This document shows positions 50,095-58,746 of a DNA stretch of 64,000 nt, piece after piece (the first letter of the stretch is position 1; each line of letters starts with the position of its first letter). The stretch comes from Guopingia tenuis (GTDB lineage Bacteria; Bacillota; Clostridia; Christensenellales; Christensenellaceae): assembly GCF_014384805.1 (NCBI RefSeq), contig NZ_JACRSS010000001.1, positions 124,001 through 188,000 on the forward strand. The letters are read 5' to 3'. Below the pieces are notes generated by a model. The model worked only from the letters and a program-made list of their open reading frames with translations, ran no database searches and was not told where the DNA came from. Position numbers and translations under genes: made by a program.

Positions 50095-50535
50095 ATGAAA
50101 AAGTTTCTAAAGGAATTCAAGGAATTTGCCCTGCGGGGCAATGTGCTGGATTTGGCCGTCGGCGTTGTCGTCGGCGGTGCGTTCAGCAAAATCGTTACGG
50201 CGCTGGTGGAAAATATTTTCATGCCCGTGATCGGAATTATTATTGGAGGTATTGATATCTCGGGCCTGTCACTGACCATCGGCACTGGAGAAAATGCGGC
50301 GGTGTTGGCCTATGGCGCTTTTCTGACGACGGTGATTGACTTTTTCCTCATTGCCTTGTGCGTATTTCTGTTTGTGAAGCTGGTGAACAGCTTATGGAGA
50401 AAGAAAAAAGTGGAAGAGGCAGTGGAGGAGCCCAAACGCTTATGCCCCTATTGCCGGCAGGAAGTAGACGCGGAGGCGACCCGCTGCCCGCACTGCACCT
50501 CTCAGCTGGATGTGCCTGCGGCAGAGGAAGAATAA
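50095..50535 (+). CDS. mscL: MscL mechanosensitive channel with C-terminal zinc ribbon
   Basis: 146 residues. The MscL core is clear: KEFALRGNVLDLAVGVVVGGAF in the first helix and a second helix (FFLIALCVFLFVKLVN). Instead of the usual C-terminal helix bundle it ends in a two-CxxC zinc ribbon (CPYCRQEVDAEATRCPHC). It opens under membrane tension to release solutes in hypo-osmotic shock. A terminator follows. Confidence 0.93.
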   Translation: MKKFLKEFKEFALRGNVLDLAVGVVVGGAFSKIVTALVENIFMPVIGIIIGGIDISGLSLTIGTGENAAVLAYGAFLTTVIDFFLIALCVFLFVKLVNSLWRKKKVEEAVEEPKRLCPYCRQEVDAEATRCPHCTSQLDVPAAEEE

Positions 50536-50544
50536 ATTTTGCAA

Positions 50545-50585
50545 TAAGGAGGAGCATGAAAAAAGCTCCTCCTTATTTTTTGTTT
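50545..50585 (+). terminator. Terminator of mscL
   Basis: AAGGAGGAGC pairs with GCTCCTCCTT around ATGAAAAAA, followed by ATTTTTTG. Confidence 0.85.
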
Positions 50586-50669
50586 TCTCTACCGAATCGA
50601 CTACAAATATATTTAAAACAGACACTTATCTAAAAGAACCAGGATGGACAAAGAAGAACATCAATGCTT

Positions 50670-51566
50670 CTAATCTAGCTGCTTATGCGTAGCTAGACCA
50701 TCTTCCTTTTCCTCTTCCGGAGGTGTGGCGTCGCCTATCAAGCTCAATTCCTTGCGGATCCGGCCATCCTTCAAAAGCTCCCGCAGGGTGTCCTTATCCC
50801 CGTCGGCAAGCGCCGCCCGGTATTCCTGCAAATGTCCGATGATGGTGTCCAGCTCGAAAAGCAGTGCCGGACGGTTCAGCAGGAAAAGAGTCGACCACAT
50901 TTCCTCATTGAGTTTTGCCACGCGGGTAAGATCCAGAAAACTTCCGGCGCTGAAGCCGCTCTCATTCCAGAGCGTGGGGCTTTTGATATAGGCGTTGGAA
51001 ACCACATGGGCCAGCTGGGATGTGAAGGCAATGGATTTATCATGATCGGCCGGCGTGGAGGTGACGATACGCCCAAATCCCAGGCTTTCCGCCAGGTCAT
51101 GGAGGGTATGCAGGGCTAGAGGGCAGGTTTTGGCCGTGGGGGTGAGAATAAAGCTGGCCCCCTGAAAAATCCTGTCATCGGCATAGGCAAAGCCACTGAA
51201 CTCCCGCCCTGCCATGGGGTGTGTTCCCACATACCGGACGCCCGTCGGAAGAAACAGCGGTTCCAGCGCATCGACGATAGCCTGTTTCACGCCGCAAATG
51301 TCCGCCACGATACTTCCGCTTTTAAAACAATCGACATGTTCCCGCGCAAAAGAAATGGTCGTGTCGGGAAAGAGGCAGAGAAAGGTGATAGCACATTCGA
51401 CGAGTTCTTCGGGAACGATGGCCCGGTCGATAGCGCCACAGGCCAGCGCCCGGGCAACGGTATGCGAATCGGTATCCAGCCCAAGAACCGTGTGGTTTGT
51501 GTGATGCTTGATGGCTTTGCATAGGGAACCTCCCATAAGGCCCATGCCAACTACCGCGATCTTCAT
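50670..51566 (-). CDS. tyrA: Prephenate dehydrogenase
   Basis: 298 residues: NAD-binding GMGLMGGSL at the N-terminus and the active-site THPMAGRE motif. No ACT domain is present, so feedback by tyrosine may rest on transcription or on DAHP synthase. Converts prephenate to 4-hydroxyphenylpyruvate. It lies 14 bp after the DAHP synthase gene in a leftward operon with a Tyr-rich leader peptide. Confidence 0.93.
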   Translation of the reverse strand: MKIAVVGMGLMGGSLCKAIKHHTNHTVLGLDTDSHTVARALACGAIDRAIVPEELVECAITFLCLFPDTTISFAREHVDCFKSGSIVADICGVKQAIVDALEPLFLPTGVRYVGTHPMAGREFSGFAYADDRIFQGASFILTPTAKTCPLALHTLHDLAESLGFGRIVTSTPADHDKSIAFTSQLAHVVSNAYIKSPTLWNESGFSAGSFLDLTRVAKLNEEMWSTLFLLNRPALLFELDTIIGHLQEYRAALADGDKDTLRELLKDGRIRKELSLIGDATPPEEEKEDGLATHKQLD

Positions 51567-51580
51567 GAAAATTCTCCTCC

Positions 51581-52594
51581 TTAAAAAAGCGTTTTATGCT
51601 CGATCTCTGCCAAGGCCGAAACCGACTGCATGAGCGAGGCAAACTGCGCGGGCGTGATGGATTGGGCACCGTCGCAGAGAGCCGCGGCAGGATGGGAATG
51701 CACTTCGATCATCAGGCCATCCGCACCGCTCACAACGGCTGCTTTGGCCAGCGGAGGCACCAGAGAGGCAATCCCGGTGGCATGGCTGGGGTCGACAATC
51801 ACGGGCAGATGCGTCAGCTTCTTCAAAAGGGGAATGGCGGAGATATCGAGGGTGTTGCGGGTAGCCGTCTCAAAGGTGCGGATACCCCGTTCACAGAGGA
51901 TAATCTGCGTGTTGCCCGAGGACATGATGTATTCCGCACTCATGAGCAGTTCCTCAATGGTGCTGGAAAGGCCGCGCTTTAGGAGAATGGGTTTATCGCA
52001 TTTTCCCAGTTCCTTGAGCATCTCAAAATTCTGCATGTTGCGCGCCCCCACCTGAATGATATCGACATCGGCAAACAGGTCATAATGGGCCAGGCTCATA
52101 ATCTCGGTGACGATGGGAAGGCCGCTGGCCTTTTTTGCTTCCAGCAGCATGCGGATGCCGTCATCCCGCAGCCCCTGAAAGGAATAAGGGGAGGTGCGGG
52201 GCTTAAAGGCGCCGCCGCGGAGAAATGAAGCGCCGGCCTCTTTTACCTTCATAGCAACTTCGATGATCTGCTCATTCGATTCAATGGAGCAGGGACCGGC
52301 AATGACGCCGAAATGGCCGCCGCCAAAGGCACCCCGCCCGATACGGATCACTGTATCGTCCGTATGGAACTTGCGGTTGGCTGCCTTATAGGGTTCGGAA
52401 ACCCGTTTGACTCCTTCCACAATATCCATCGCCGCCAGCTGGTCGGTATCCACGGCAGAAGTGTCGCCGATGAGTCCCAGGATGGTGGTGTGAGAGCCTT
52501 CGGAATAGTTGATATGCAGGCCGGATTCCTCCAGAGAATGAACCAGCGAATGCACTTTATCCTTCTGTGCGCCCTGCTTTAGAATAATAATCAT
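51581..52594 (-). CDS. aroF: DAHP synthase, type I-beta (AroF/AroA(G) type)
   Basis: 337 residues. An N-terminal ferredoxin-like domain (1-70, related in fold to ACT domains) precedes the TIM barrel, as in Thermotoga DAHP synthase. Motifs include AGPCSIES, LRGGAFKPRTSPYSFQG, KRGLSSTIEE and VDPSHATG. It condenses phosphoenolpyruvate and erythrose 4-phosphate to open the shikimate pathway; the N-terminal domain usually confers feedback control. AAAGGGG precedes the ATG. Preceded by the attenuator at 52625. Confidence 0.95.
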   Translation of the reverse strand: MIIILKQGAQKDKVHSLVHSLEESGLHINYSEGSHTTILGLIGDTSAVDTDQLAAMDIVEGVKRVSEPYKAANRKFHTDDTVIRIGRGAFGGGHFGVIAGPCSIESNEQIIEVAMKVKEAGASFLRGGAFKPRTSPYSFQGLRDDGIRMLLEAKKASGLPIVTEIMSLAHYDLFADVDIIQVGARNMQNFEMLKELGKCDKPILLKRGLSSTIEELLMSAEYIMSSGNTQIILCERGIRTFETATRNTLDISAIPLLKKLTHLPVIVDPSHATGIASLVPPLAKAAVVSGADGLMIEVHSHPAAALCDGAQSITPAQFASLMQSVSALAEIEHKTLF

Positions 52595-52624
52595 TTTTTG
52601 TGCCCCTTTCCTATATTCAAAATG

Positions 52625-52665
52625 AAAAAAGGCCGGCTGCCTTTGTCGGTAAAAGCAGCCGGCCT
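52625..52665 (-). terminator. Attenuator terminator of the tyrosine operon
   Basis: On the minus strand, AGGCCGGCTGC pairs with GCAGCCGGCCT (11 bp, perfect) and is followed by six Ts. It lies between the leader peptide and aroF. Confidence 0.9.
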
Positions 52666-52692
52666 GAATTTCCTGTTTCTAAGAAATCGGTT

Positions 52693-52791
52693 TTAACATG
52701 ACAACTGCAAGCAACGACAAAATCCCGATGTACCGCAATAGGTAACCGGGTAATAGTAGGCGTAGATTGTCGTCGCCGTCGAGTGTTTCAT
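52693..52791 (-). CDS. Tyr-rich leader peptide of aroF-tyrA
   Basis: A 32-codon frame, too short for routine gene calling. Codons 10-18 read YAYYYPVTY, five Tyr in nine residues. GGAAAGG lies upstream and the TAA stop is 28 bases before the attenuator stem. A 10-bp RNA hairpin (minus-strand copies of 52767-52776 and 52711-52720) encloses the Tyr codons. This is the layout of ribosome-mediated attenuation: stalling at Tyr codons when charged tRNA-Tyr is scarce would let transcription continue into aroF-tyrA. The peptide itself probably has no other role. Confidence 0.72.
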   Translation of the reverse strand: MKHSTATTIYAYYYPVTYCGTSGFCRCLQLSC

Positions 52792-52821
52792 GGAACCGTT
52801 TCCTTTCCTGTTGTCGCCTCG

Positions 52822-52850
52822 ACTATACCACGGAAATTTCAGCGTGTCAA
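52822..52850 (-). promoter_or_regulatory. Promoter of the tyrosine operon
   Basis: On the minus strand: TTGACA (52850-52845), 17-bp spacer, TATAGT (52827-52822). Transcription would start near 52815, about 25 nt before the leader-peptide ATG. Confidence 0.85.
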
Positions 52851-52939
52851 GAAAAAATATAAAAAGCCGCAGAGATTGCCATGGCGAAACATAAAAAACT
52901 ATGGTATCATGAATAAAGAATCAATCGGGAGAAGACAAG

Positions 52940-55351
52940 ATGGAAAACACGCAGGAAAGAGAGACGGAACGCATAGAAGCGGCGCCCGATCAGGGGCTTA
53001 GCCGCAGCCAGGTGGCGCAGCGCATCGCCGCAGGCCTGGATCACAAAAAAATCGACGTGCAGACAAAATCCTATGGCCGTATTTTCAGGGATAATCTCTG
53101 CACGCTTTTCAATTTGCTGAATGTGGCGCTGGCGGCCGCCGTCCTGTTGGTGGGCTCCTATCGCAATGCGCTGTTTATTCTCATCATCCTGTGCAATATC
53201 GCTATTGGAACCTTTCAGGAGATCCGCGCCAAGCGGACGGTGGACCGGCTGTCCCTGCTCTCCGAACCCAAGGCCCATGTGGTGCGGGAGGGGAAGGAAG
53301 AGACTATCTCGATTCAGGAGACCGTCCTGGACGATATCCTGGTCCTGCATGCGGGAAACCAGGTATGCGCAGACAGCATCGTGGTCCTGGGGGAATGCGA
53401 GGCAGACGAATCCCTTTTGACGGGCGAGGCGGACCCGGTGACAAAACGCCCGGGAGACACGCTACTTTCCGGCAGTTTTATCACTGTGGGAAGCTGCCGG
53501 GCGCGGGTGGATAAAGTGGGGCAGGAGAGCTATGCGGCGAGGATCACGGCAGATGCGAAAAAAATCCGCAAGCCCAATTCCCGGATCATGAAATCGCTGA
53601 ACAGCATTATCAAAACCGTGAGCGCGCTGATCCTTCCCGTGGGGATACTGCTTTTCTGCAAGGAATTTTTTATTTTGCAGGTGCCCGTTGGCAGGGCTGT
53701 AACCGGGACTGTGGCGGCGCTCATCGGCATGATTCCCGAGGGGCTGATCTTGCTTACCAGCGTCGTGCTGGCGGTGGGGGTTATTCGGCTTTCCCGGCAC
53801 AAGACGCTGGTGCAGGAGCTGTATTGTATCGAAACGCTGGCCCGGGTGGATGTGCTGTGCCTGGATAAGACGGGGACGATCACTAAAGGGAGCATGCGGG
53901 TCACGGAGATCCTGCGTGTGGACGCGGCCTTTGATGCCCAGGAGATGCTGGCCGACCTGGCCGGGGCATTGGACGACCAAAACCCCACTTTTGCCGCTAT
54001 CCGGGAATATGTGAAAGAACCGGCAGGCCATCAGGCATCCCATATCGTTCCCTTTTCCTCCGCACGAAAATGGAGCGGCGCCAGCTTCCCGGGAGAGGGA
54101 AGCTATCTTTTGGGGGCGGCAGAATTTGTGTGTCCGGAAGCTCTGCCCGCGCTGCAGGAGGAAATCAGCCGCCAGGCGGCGGAAGGGAAGCGGGTGCTGG
54201 TGCTGGCTCGCAGCAGCCAGATGATAGAGGGCGAAGAACTGCCCGGAGAGGTGCGTGCGGCGGCGCTGGTTCTTCTGGAGGATGAGATCCGGGAAGAAGC
54301 CCCGGAAACACTGGCTTTTTTTGCTCGGGAGGGCGTGGATATCAAGATTATTTCCGGAGACCATCCCCAAACGGTGGCAGCCATTGCCAAAAGGGCGGGC
54401 CTTCAGGGGGCAGACCATTGGGCGGATGTCTCCCAGCTCAGCGATGCGGAGCTGGAGGAGGCCGCTGGAAAATACACGGTTTTCGGCCGAGTGCTGCCGG
54501 AACAGAAGCGCACGCTTGTCCGCGCCTTTCAGAAGCAGGGACATACCGTTGCCATGACAGGCGATGGGGTCAATGATGTTCTCGCATTAAAGGACGCCGA
54601 TTGCAGCATCGCTGTGGCTACGGGCAGCGACGCCGCCCGCAACGCGTCCCAGCTGGTGCTGCTGGATTCCAACTTTTCTTCTCTCTATCATGTGGTTATG
54701 GAAGGGCGCCGGGCCATCAATAATATCCAACGGTCGGCTTCTCTGTTCCTGGTAAAGACAATTTTTTCAGCGGTTCTTTCCATTCTTTTCCTGTTCCTTC
54801 CGTATTCCTATCCCTTCGCGCCCATTCAGCTCAGCCTGATCAGCACACTTACCGTGGGGATTCCGTCCTTCCTGCTGGCTCTGGAGCCCAACCGGGAGCG
54901 GGTGCAGGGGGATTTTCTCATGAATATCCTGCGGCGGGCAATTCCCGGCGCGTTCTCCATTATCCTGAATGTGTTGATCATTACGCTCATGTCCGGGGTA
55001 TTGGATTTATCCGCCGCAGAGATATCCACAGTAACCGTCCTTTCCACGGGAGCCGTTGGCCTTATGGTTTTATGCCGGATCTGTCAGCCATTCAACTGGA
55101 TCCGGGGGACGATGGTGGCCGTTCTGGCGGCTGCCTTTGTGGGCGCGGCTTTTTTATTCCGGGAGGTCTTCTATCTGACGCCGCTCAATCTGGAAATGGC
55201 GTGCCTCATCGGGGCGCTGGTTCTGGTGAGCTTTTTCCTCATGTGGGGATTTTCCCGGCTGGCGGACCGGCTTTGCGATAAAGAGCGGGGCATTGTGTCG
55301 CGCTTTGTCGGCCGCACGATGCAGGATGGGGAAAACGGGATGGAAAAATAG
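52940..55351 (+). CDS. P-type cation ATPase (CtpE-like)
   Basis: 803 residues with actuator TGEADP, phosphorylation site DKTGTI, and MTGDGVNDVLALKDAD. About ten membrane helices are predicted. The membrane motif reads PEGLI instead of PEGLP or CPx, as in the CtpE group, implicated in calcium uptake in mycobacteria; cation here unproven. GGGAGAAG precedes the ATG. Monocistronic, divergent from the tyrosine operon. Confidence 0.88.
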   Translation: MENTQERETERIEAAPDQGLSRSQVAQRIAAGLDHKKIDVQTKSYGRIFRDNLCTLFNLLNVALAAAVLLVGSYRNALFILIILCNIAIGTFQEIRAKRTVDRLSLLSEPKAHVVREGKEETISIQETVLDDILVLHAGNQVCADSIVVLGECEADESLLTGEADPVTKRPGDTLLSGSFITVGSCRARVDKVGQESYAARITADAKKIRKPNSRIMKSLNSIIKTVSALILPVGILLFCKEFFILQVPVGRAVTGTVAALIGMIPEGLILLTSVVLAVGVIRLSRHKTLVQELYCIETLARVDVLCLDKTGTITKGSMRVTEILRVDAAFDAQEMLADLAGALDDQNPTFAAIREYVKEPAGHQASHIVPFSSARKWSGASFPGEGSYLLGAAEFVCPEALPALQEEISRQAAEGKRVLVLARSSQMIEGEELPGEVRAAALVLLEDEIREEAPETLAFFAREGVDIKIISGDHPQTVAAIAKRAGLQGADHWADVSQLSDAELEEAAGKYTVFGRVLPEQKRTLVRAFQKQGHTVAMTGDGVNDVLALKDADCSIAVATGSDAARNASQLVLLDSNFSSLYHVVMEGRRAINNIQRSASLFLVKTIFSAVLSILFLFLPYSYPFAPIQLSLISTLTVGIPSFLLALEPNRERVQGDFLMNILRRAIPGAFSIILNVLIITLMSGVLDLSAAEISTVTVLSTGAVGLMVLCRICQPFNWIRGTMVAVLAAAFVGAAFLFREVFYLTPLNLEMACLIGALVLVSFFLMWGFSRLADRLCDKERGIVSRFVGRTMQDGENGMEK

Positions 55352-55691
55352 AATAAAAAATTCTTAAAAATTTTTCTCCGCAGATGTTAGTATGTGACGA
55401 AAGCATGCAGGAAAAAGCAGGCGGAATTTATCATCTGCTATTGTTTTTGCGGTGTTCCATTTTTGTTTGTTATCATATTCCTTTGTTTGATATTTTTCGG
55501 TGGTTTGTGACACGCAAAGAAGGGCTTGCAATGAAAAAATTGGTGTGATAACATGAAAGTAATTTGATTTGTGTCATGAAAATTTCTAAATGAGAAAAGC
55601 CCTTCATTGTCATCGTGCATGGGGGCGCTGAAGTGATGCAGGGAAACGAAAAGGTATTGAGGAAATAGGGCAAGGAAAGGCGGAACGGGCA
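55352..55691. other. 340-bp intergenic region before the PHI/HPS operon
   Basis: No gene. GAAGGGCTT (55519-55527) and AAGCCCTTC (55597-55605) are inverted 69 bp apart, and GTGACAC, GTGTGAT and GTGTCAT motifs lie in and around them. These may be operator elements of the following operon, but no clear promoter hexamers were found. Confidence 0.4.
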
Positions 55692-56249
55692 ATGATCAAA
55701 GAAATATCCTATCAGATTATCGGAGAAATCAAAGACAGATGCAAGAGCTTGGATGATGCAACTCTTATAAAGATTATAGAGAAAATCAAGGGTGCAAAGA
55801 GCATCTTTTTCCAGGGACTCGGCCGTTCTAAACTCTCCTTCTGCTTTTTTGCCATGCGGCTTATGCATTTGGGATACAGCGTCCATATGGTTGGAGATGT
55901 GACGACTCCGGCCATTACCGAGGGCGATTTGCTGTTTGTTATTTCCGGTTCCGGCGAGACGCTTTCCACTCTCAATATGGCCAAGAAGGCCAAGAGCGTA
56001 GGGGCGGAGGTTATTCTGGTCACGATGGTGGAGAAATCCTCCATTGCGGATGTGGCGGATGTAAAGCTGGTGATTGACTGCCCCTCTGCCAAGCATGACA
56101 CCTCCCATACAGCTTCGATCCAGCCCATGGGTTCGCTGTTTGAGCAGTCGGTGGTGCTGGCGTTGGATGGCGGAATCATCTCCTATCTGATGCACGAGAG
56201 AAATATGGATTTGCAGGCGCCGTTTGTGCTCCATGCGAACTTAGAATAA
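55692..56249 (+). CDS. SIS-domain isomerase (6-phospho-3-hexuloisomerase-like), copy 1
   Basis: 185 residues forming one SIS domain: FFQGLGRSKLSFCFFAMRL, HMVGDVTTPAI and ISGSGETLSTLNMAKKA, and the PMGSLFEQS segment typical of PHI proteins. PHI interconverts 3-hexulose 6-phosphate and fructose 6-phosphate. First gene of a four-gene operon; a similar SIS gene is the last. Confidence 0.82.
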   Translation: MIKEISYQIIGEIKDRCKSLDDATLIKIIEKIKGAKSIFFQGLGRSKLSFCFFAMRLMHLGYSVHMVGDVTTPAITEGDLLFVISGSGETLSTLNMAKKAKSVGAEVILVTMVEKSSIADVADVKLVIDCPSAKHDTSHTASIQPMGSLFEQSVVLALDGGIISYLMHERNMDLQAPFVLHANLE

Positions 56250-56276
56250 CACACCAAAAAACGGGAGGGATTGAAC

Positions 56277-57305
56277 ATGAAAGCATTGTATGTAAAAGGC
56301 AAATTCCAGTTCCAGGTTCGGGACGTCACCCTGCGGGATATCGAACCCGATGAAGTCCTTTTGAAGGTCAGCGCCTGCGGCTTCTGCGGCTCTGAAATTT
56401 TCATTGCCCAGGACGCCAAGGAATGGCAGCCCATCGGCCATGAAGTTTCCGGCCGGGTGGAAAAAATCGGCTCCATGGTGAAGAACGTCAAGGTCGGCGA
56501 CCAGGTGGTTGTGGAGAGCGGCTCGTATGACCGTTTCTCAGATCTCTCCCGCAACGGGCACTATGACCTGGATAATTCCGGGCGCCATTTCTTTAACCGT
56601 GACGCGGAAGCGGCGGGTATGGGCATGGCGGAATATGTGATCGCTCCGGCAGAAACCTGCGTTCCCTATGAGGGGATGTCTCTGGCGGCGGCCTGCCTGA
56701 TCGAACCCATGGGTGTCGCCTATGATATGATTAAGGTTGCGGATATCCAGCTGGACGACGATGTGATGATCGTGGGAACCGGCGCGATTGGCTTGATGGC
56801 GCTGCGGCTGGCAAAGCTGCGGGGCGCAGGGCATATCTATGCCGTGAACCGCTCGGGCCGCGACTATCGCGATGAGATCGCCCTCAAGTGGGGTGCGGAT
56901 GCCGTGATTCACAATGATGTGGAGGATATCAACGCCTATCCTTTCCCCAACGGCGGCGTAGATAAGATCCTGTTTACAACGCCTCCCCGGATCATGCCGG
57001 ATTTCCTCGATGTGCTGAAAGTGGCCGGCAATATGACCTTTATTGGCAAAGAAGCGGATGAGGGCCCGGGAGTGTATGCAACCTTTGATATGAACAAAAT
57101 CCATATCAAGAAACTGCAGATCCGATCTTCCTTTGCAGCACCGGCGCTGTTCTTCCCGGCCTGCATCAAGCTCTATAAGGAAGGAAAGATCGACCTGGAT
57201 GCGCTCTATACCCATGATCTGCACCTGGATACCTTTGAGAAAGATTTCTGGAATTTCATGAATGACAGGGCAAAAGGCATCAAGGCGATTTTGTTCAACG
57301 ACTGA
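56277..57305 (+). CDS. Zinc-type alcohol/polyol dehydrogenase
   Basis: 342 residues of the medium-chain dehydrogenase family. Catalytic zinc ligands C-G-F-C-G-S-E and GHE are present, and the Rossmann motif is VGTGAIGLMALRLA. The four-cysteine structural zinc lobe is absent. It resembles sorbitol or galactitol-phosphate dehydrogenases; in this operon it may feed a keto-sugar phosphate to HPS/PHI (inference). GGGAGGG precedes ATG 56277. Confidence 0.85.
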   Translation: MKALYVKGKFQFQVRDVTLRDIEPDEVLLKVSACGFCGSEIFIAQDAKEWQPIGHEVSGRVEKIGSMVKNVKVGDQVVVESGSYDRFSDLSRNGHYDLDNSGRHFFNRDAEAAGMGMAEYVIAPAETCVPYEGMSLAAACLIEPMGVAYDMIKVADIQLDDDVMIVGTGAIGLMALRLAKLRGAGHIYAVNRSGRDYRDEIALKWGADAVIHNDVEDINAYPFPNGGVDKILFTTPPRIMPDFLDVLKVAGNMTFIGKEADEGPGVYATFDMNKIHIKKLQIRSSFAAPALFFPACIKLYKEGKIDLDALYTHDLHLDTFEKDFWNFMNDRAKGIKAILFND

Positions 57306-57312
57306 TAAAAAT

Positions 57313-57342
57313 CCGCTTCTGCTCGAAAAATGGCAGAAGCGG
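57313..57342 (+). promoter_or_regulatory. Intercistronic hairpin before the HPS gene
   Basis: CCGCTTCTGC pairs perfectly with GCAGAAGCGG around a 10-nt loop; only GTTAAAA follows, so it is not a typical terminator. It may protect the HPS mRNA or set relative expression. Confidence 0.6.
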
Positions 57343-57380
57343 GTTAAAATAACATTTGTTTTTAGGAGGATTAAGAAACA

Positions 57381-58001
57381 ATGAACGTACAGATTGCAAT
57401 GGACAGTGAAACCATCGGCAGCGCCGTACAGAAGGCGACCCTGGTTCGGGATTATGTGGATGTCATCGAGATGGGGACTGGTTTCCTCTATCGCAACGGT
57501 CTGAGCGTAGTCACCGAATTCAAGCACCTGTTCCCGGAAAAGAAAATCCTGGCGGATATGAAGCTGGTTGACGGCGGCAAGCACCTGGCGGAAGATGCTT
57601 TCAATGCGGGCGCGGATATCGTAACTGTTCTGGCAATGGGCGAATATGAGACCATCTCCGGCGCGGTGCAGGCTGCAAACGAGAGAGGCAAGGAGATTCT
57701 GGCCGACCTGATCGCTGCCGGCGACTACACCAAATATAAGGATAAGATGGACGAAATCGGCGTTCATTATGTTTGTGCGCATATGGCGGTAGATACCGAG
57801 CAGAGCGACAACAACATCGAAGACTTCTTAAAACAGCTGAAGAACATCAAATTCAAGGCGAAACTGGCTCTGGCCGGCGGTATTAAGACTTCCAATATTG
57901 CCAACATCGCCCAGTACAGCCCGGATCTGCTGGTTGTTGGCCGCGCCATCACCCAGGCGGACGATATCGTTGCTGCGGCGAAGATGTTCAAGGAAGCGTA
58001 A
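57381..58001 (+). CDS. 3-hexulose-6-phosphate synthase-like protein (HPS/KGPDC family)
   Basis: 206 residues of the orotidine-decarboxylase suprafamily. The metal and active-site pattern is intact: D8, E30, and D59-M-K61-L-V-D64 (LADMKLVDGG); LAGGIKTSNI forms the phosphate site. With two PHI-like genes beside it, HPS activity (formaldehyde plus ribulose 5-phosphate, or the reverse) is likeliest; 3-keto-gulonate-6-phosphate decarboxylase is the alternative. AGGAGG precedes the ATG. Confidence 0.85.
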   Translation: MNVQIAMDSETIGSAVQKATLVRDYVDVIEMGTGFLYRNGLSVVTEFKHLFPEKKILADMKLVDGGKHLAEDAFNAGADIVTVLAMGEYETISGAVQAANERGKEILADLIAAGDYTKYKDKMDEIGVHYVCAHMAVDTEQSDNNIEDFLKQLKNIKFKAKLALAGGIKTSNIANIAQYSPDLLVVGRAITQADDIVAAAKMFKEA

Positions 58002-58025
58002 GCCCAAGGCGAGAGGTGACAACTA

Positions 58026-58583
58026 ATGATTAAAGAATTAAGTGAACAGATTTGCGACGAATTGATGGCCTGCGCTAAGACCTTTGACGACGATGCTATG
58101 GTGCAAATTGCGGAGAAGATCGACAAGGCCAATAATATCTTCTGCGTTGGACTGGGACGTTCCCGTCTCTCCATCATGGGTTTTGCCATGCGTCTGATGC
58201 ATATGGGATACAGCGTCCATCTGGTAGGCGATGTAACTACGCCTGCCATTCAGAAGGGCGACGTTCTGATCGTCGGTTCCGGCTCTGGGGAGACTAAGAG
58301 CCTTCTGGGCATGACGCAGAAATGTGTGGATTTGGGTGTAGAAATCTGCCTGTTCACCCGCAAGCCCGACTCTACAGTCGGCAAGCGTGCAGCAGTCAAG
58401 CTGGTAATCAGCGCGGCAACCACGTCGGATGCTTCCCAGGCGGCCGTTCAGACCATTCAGCCCATGGGTTCCCTGTTTGAGCAGTCCTGTCTCATTGCCT
58501 ATGACAGCATCATCGTTTACCTGATGCGCAAAAAGGGCACCAATGGCCAGGAAATGCATAAGCGTCACGCGAATCTTGAATAA
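58026..58583 (+). CDS. SIS-domain isomerase (6-phospho-3-hexuloisomerase-like), copy 2
   Basis: 185 residues, the same length as copy 1 and related through its whole length (GLGRSRLSIMGFAMRLMHMG; VGDVTTPAI; GSGSGETKS; QPMGSLFEQS). Starts 24 bp after HPS, the classical HPS-PHI order, so this is the likelier partner enzyme; copy 1 may have another ketose phosphate as substrate. Confidence 0.85.
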   Translation: MIKELSEQICDELMACAKTFDDDAMVQIAEKIDKANNIFCVGLGRSRLSIMGFAMRLMHMGYSVHLVGDVTTPAIQKGDVLIVGSGSGETKSLLGMTQKCVDLGVEICLFTRKPDSTVGKRAAVKLVISAATTSDASQAAVQTIQPMGSLFEQSCLIAYDSIIVYLMRKKGTNGQEMHKRHANLE

Positions 58584-58605
58584 TTCGGCAGTTCGCCATA
58601 GGAAG

Positions 58606-58636
58606 ACGGCCCGCAGTCGTGCGGGCCGTTTTTTGT
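58606..58636 (+). terminator. Terminator of the HPS/PHI operon
   Basis: ACGGCCCGCA pairs with TGCGGGCCGT around GTCG, followed by T6. Confidence 0.92.
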
Positions 58637-58746
58637 TTCCATTATCCGAATTATTGCCGGCAAAAATGTGAAATCTATGTAAAACGGTTTTATTCTTGTT
58701 GAAATTATGTTATAGTAGGCACTGATTTACGACAAAGGAGAAGTGC

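Noticed and set aside
52595..52850. T-box riboswitch upstream of aroF
   Set aside because: I looked for the T-box sequence and specifier stem first. The leader is too short and instead encodes a Tyr-rich peptide followed by a terminator.
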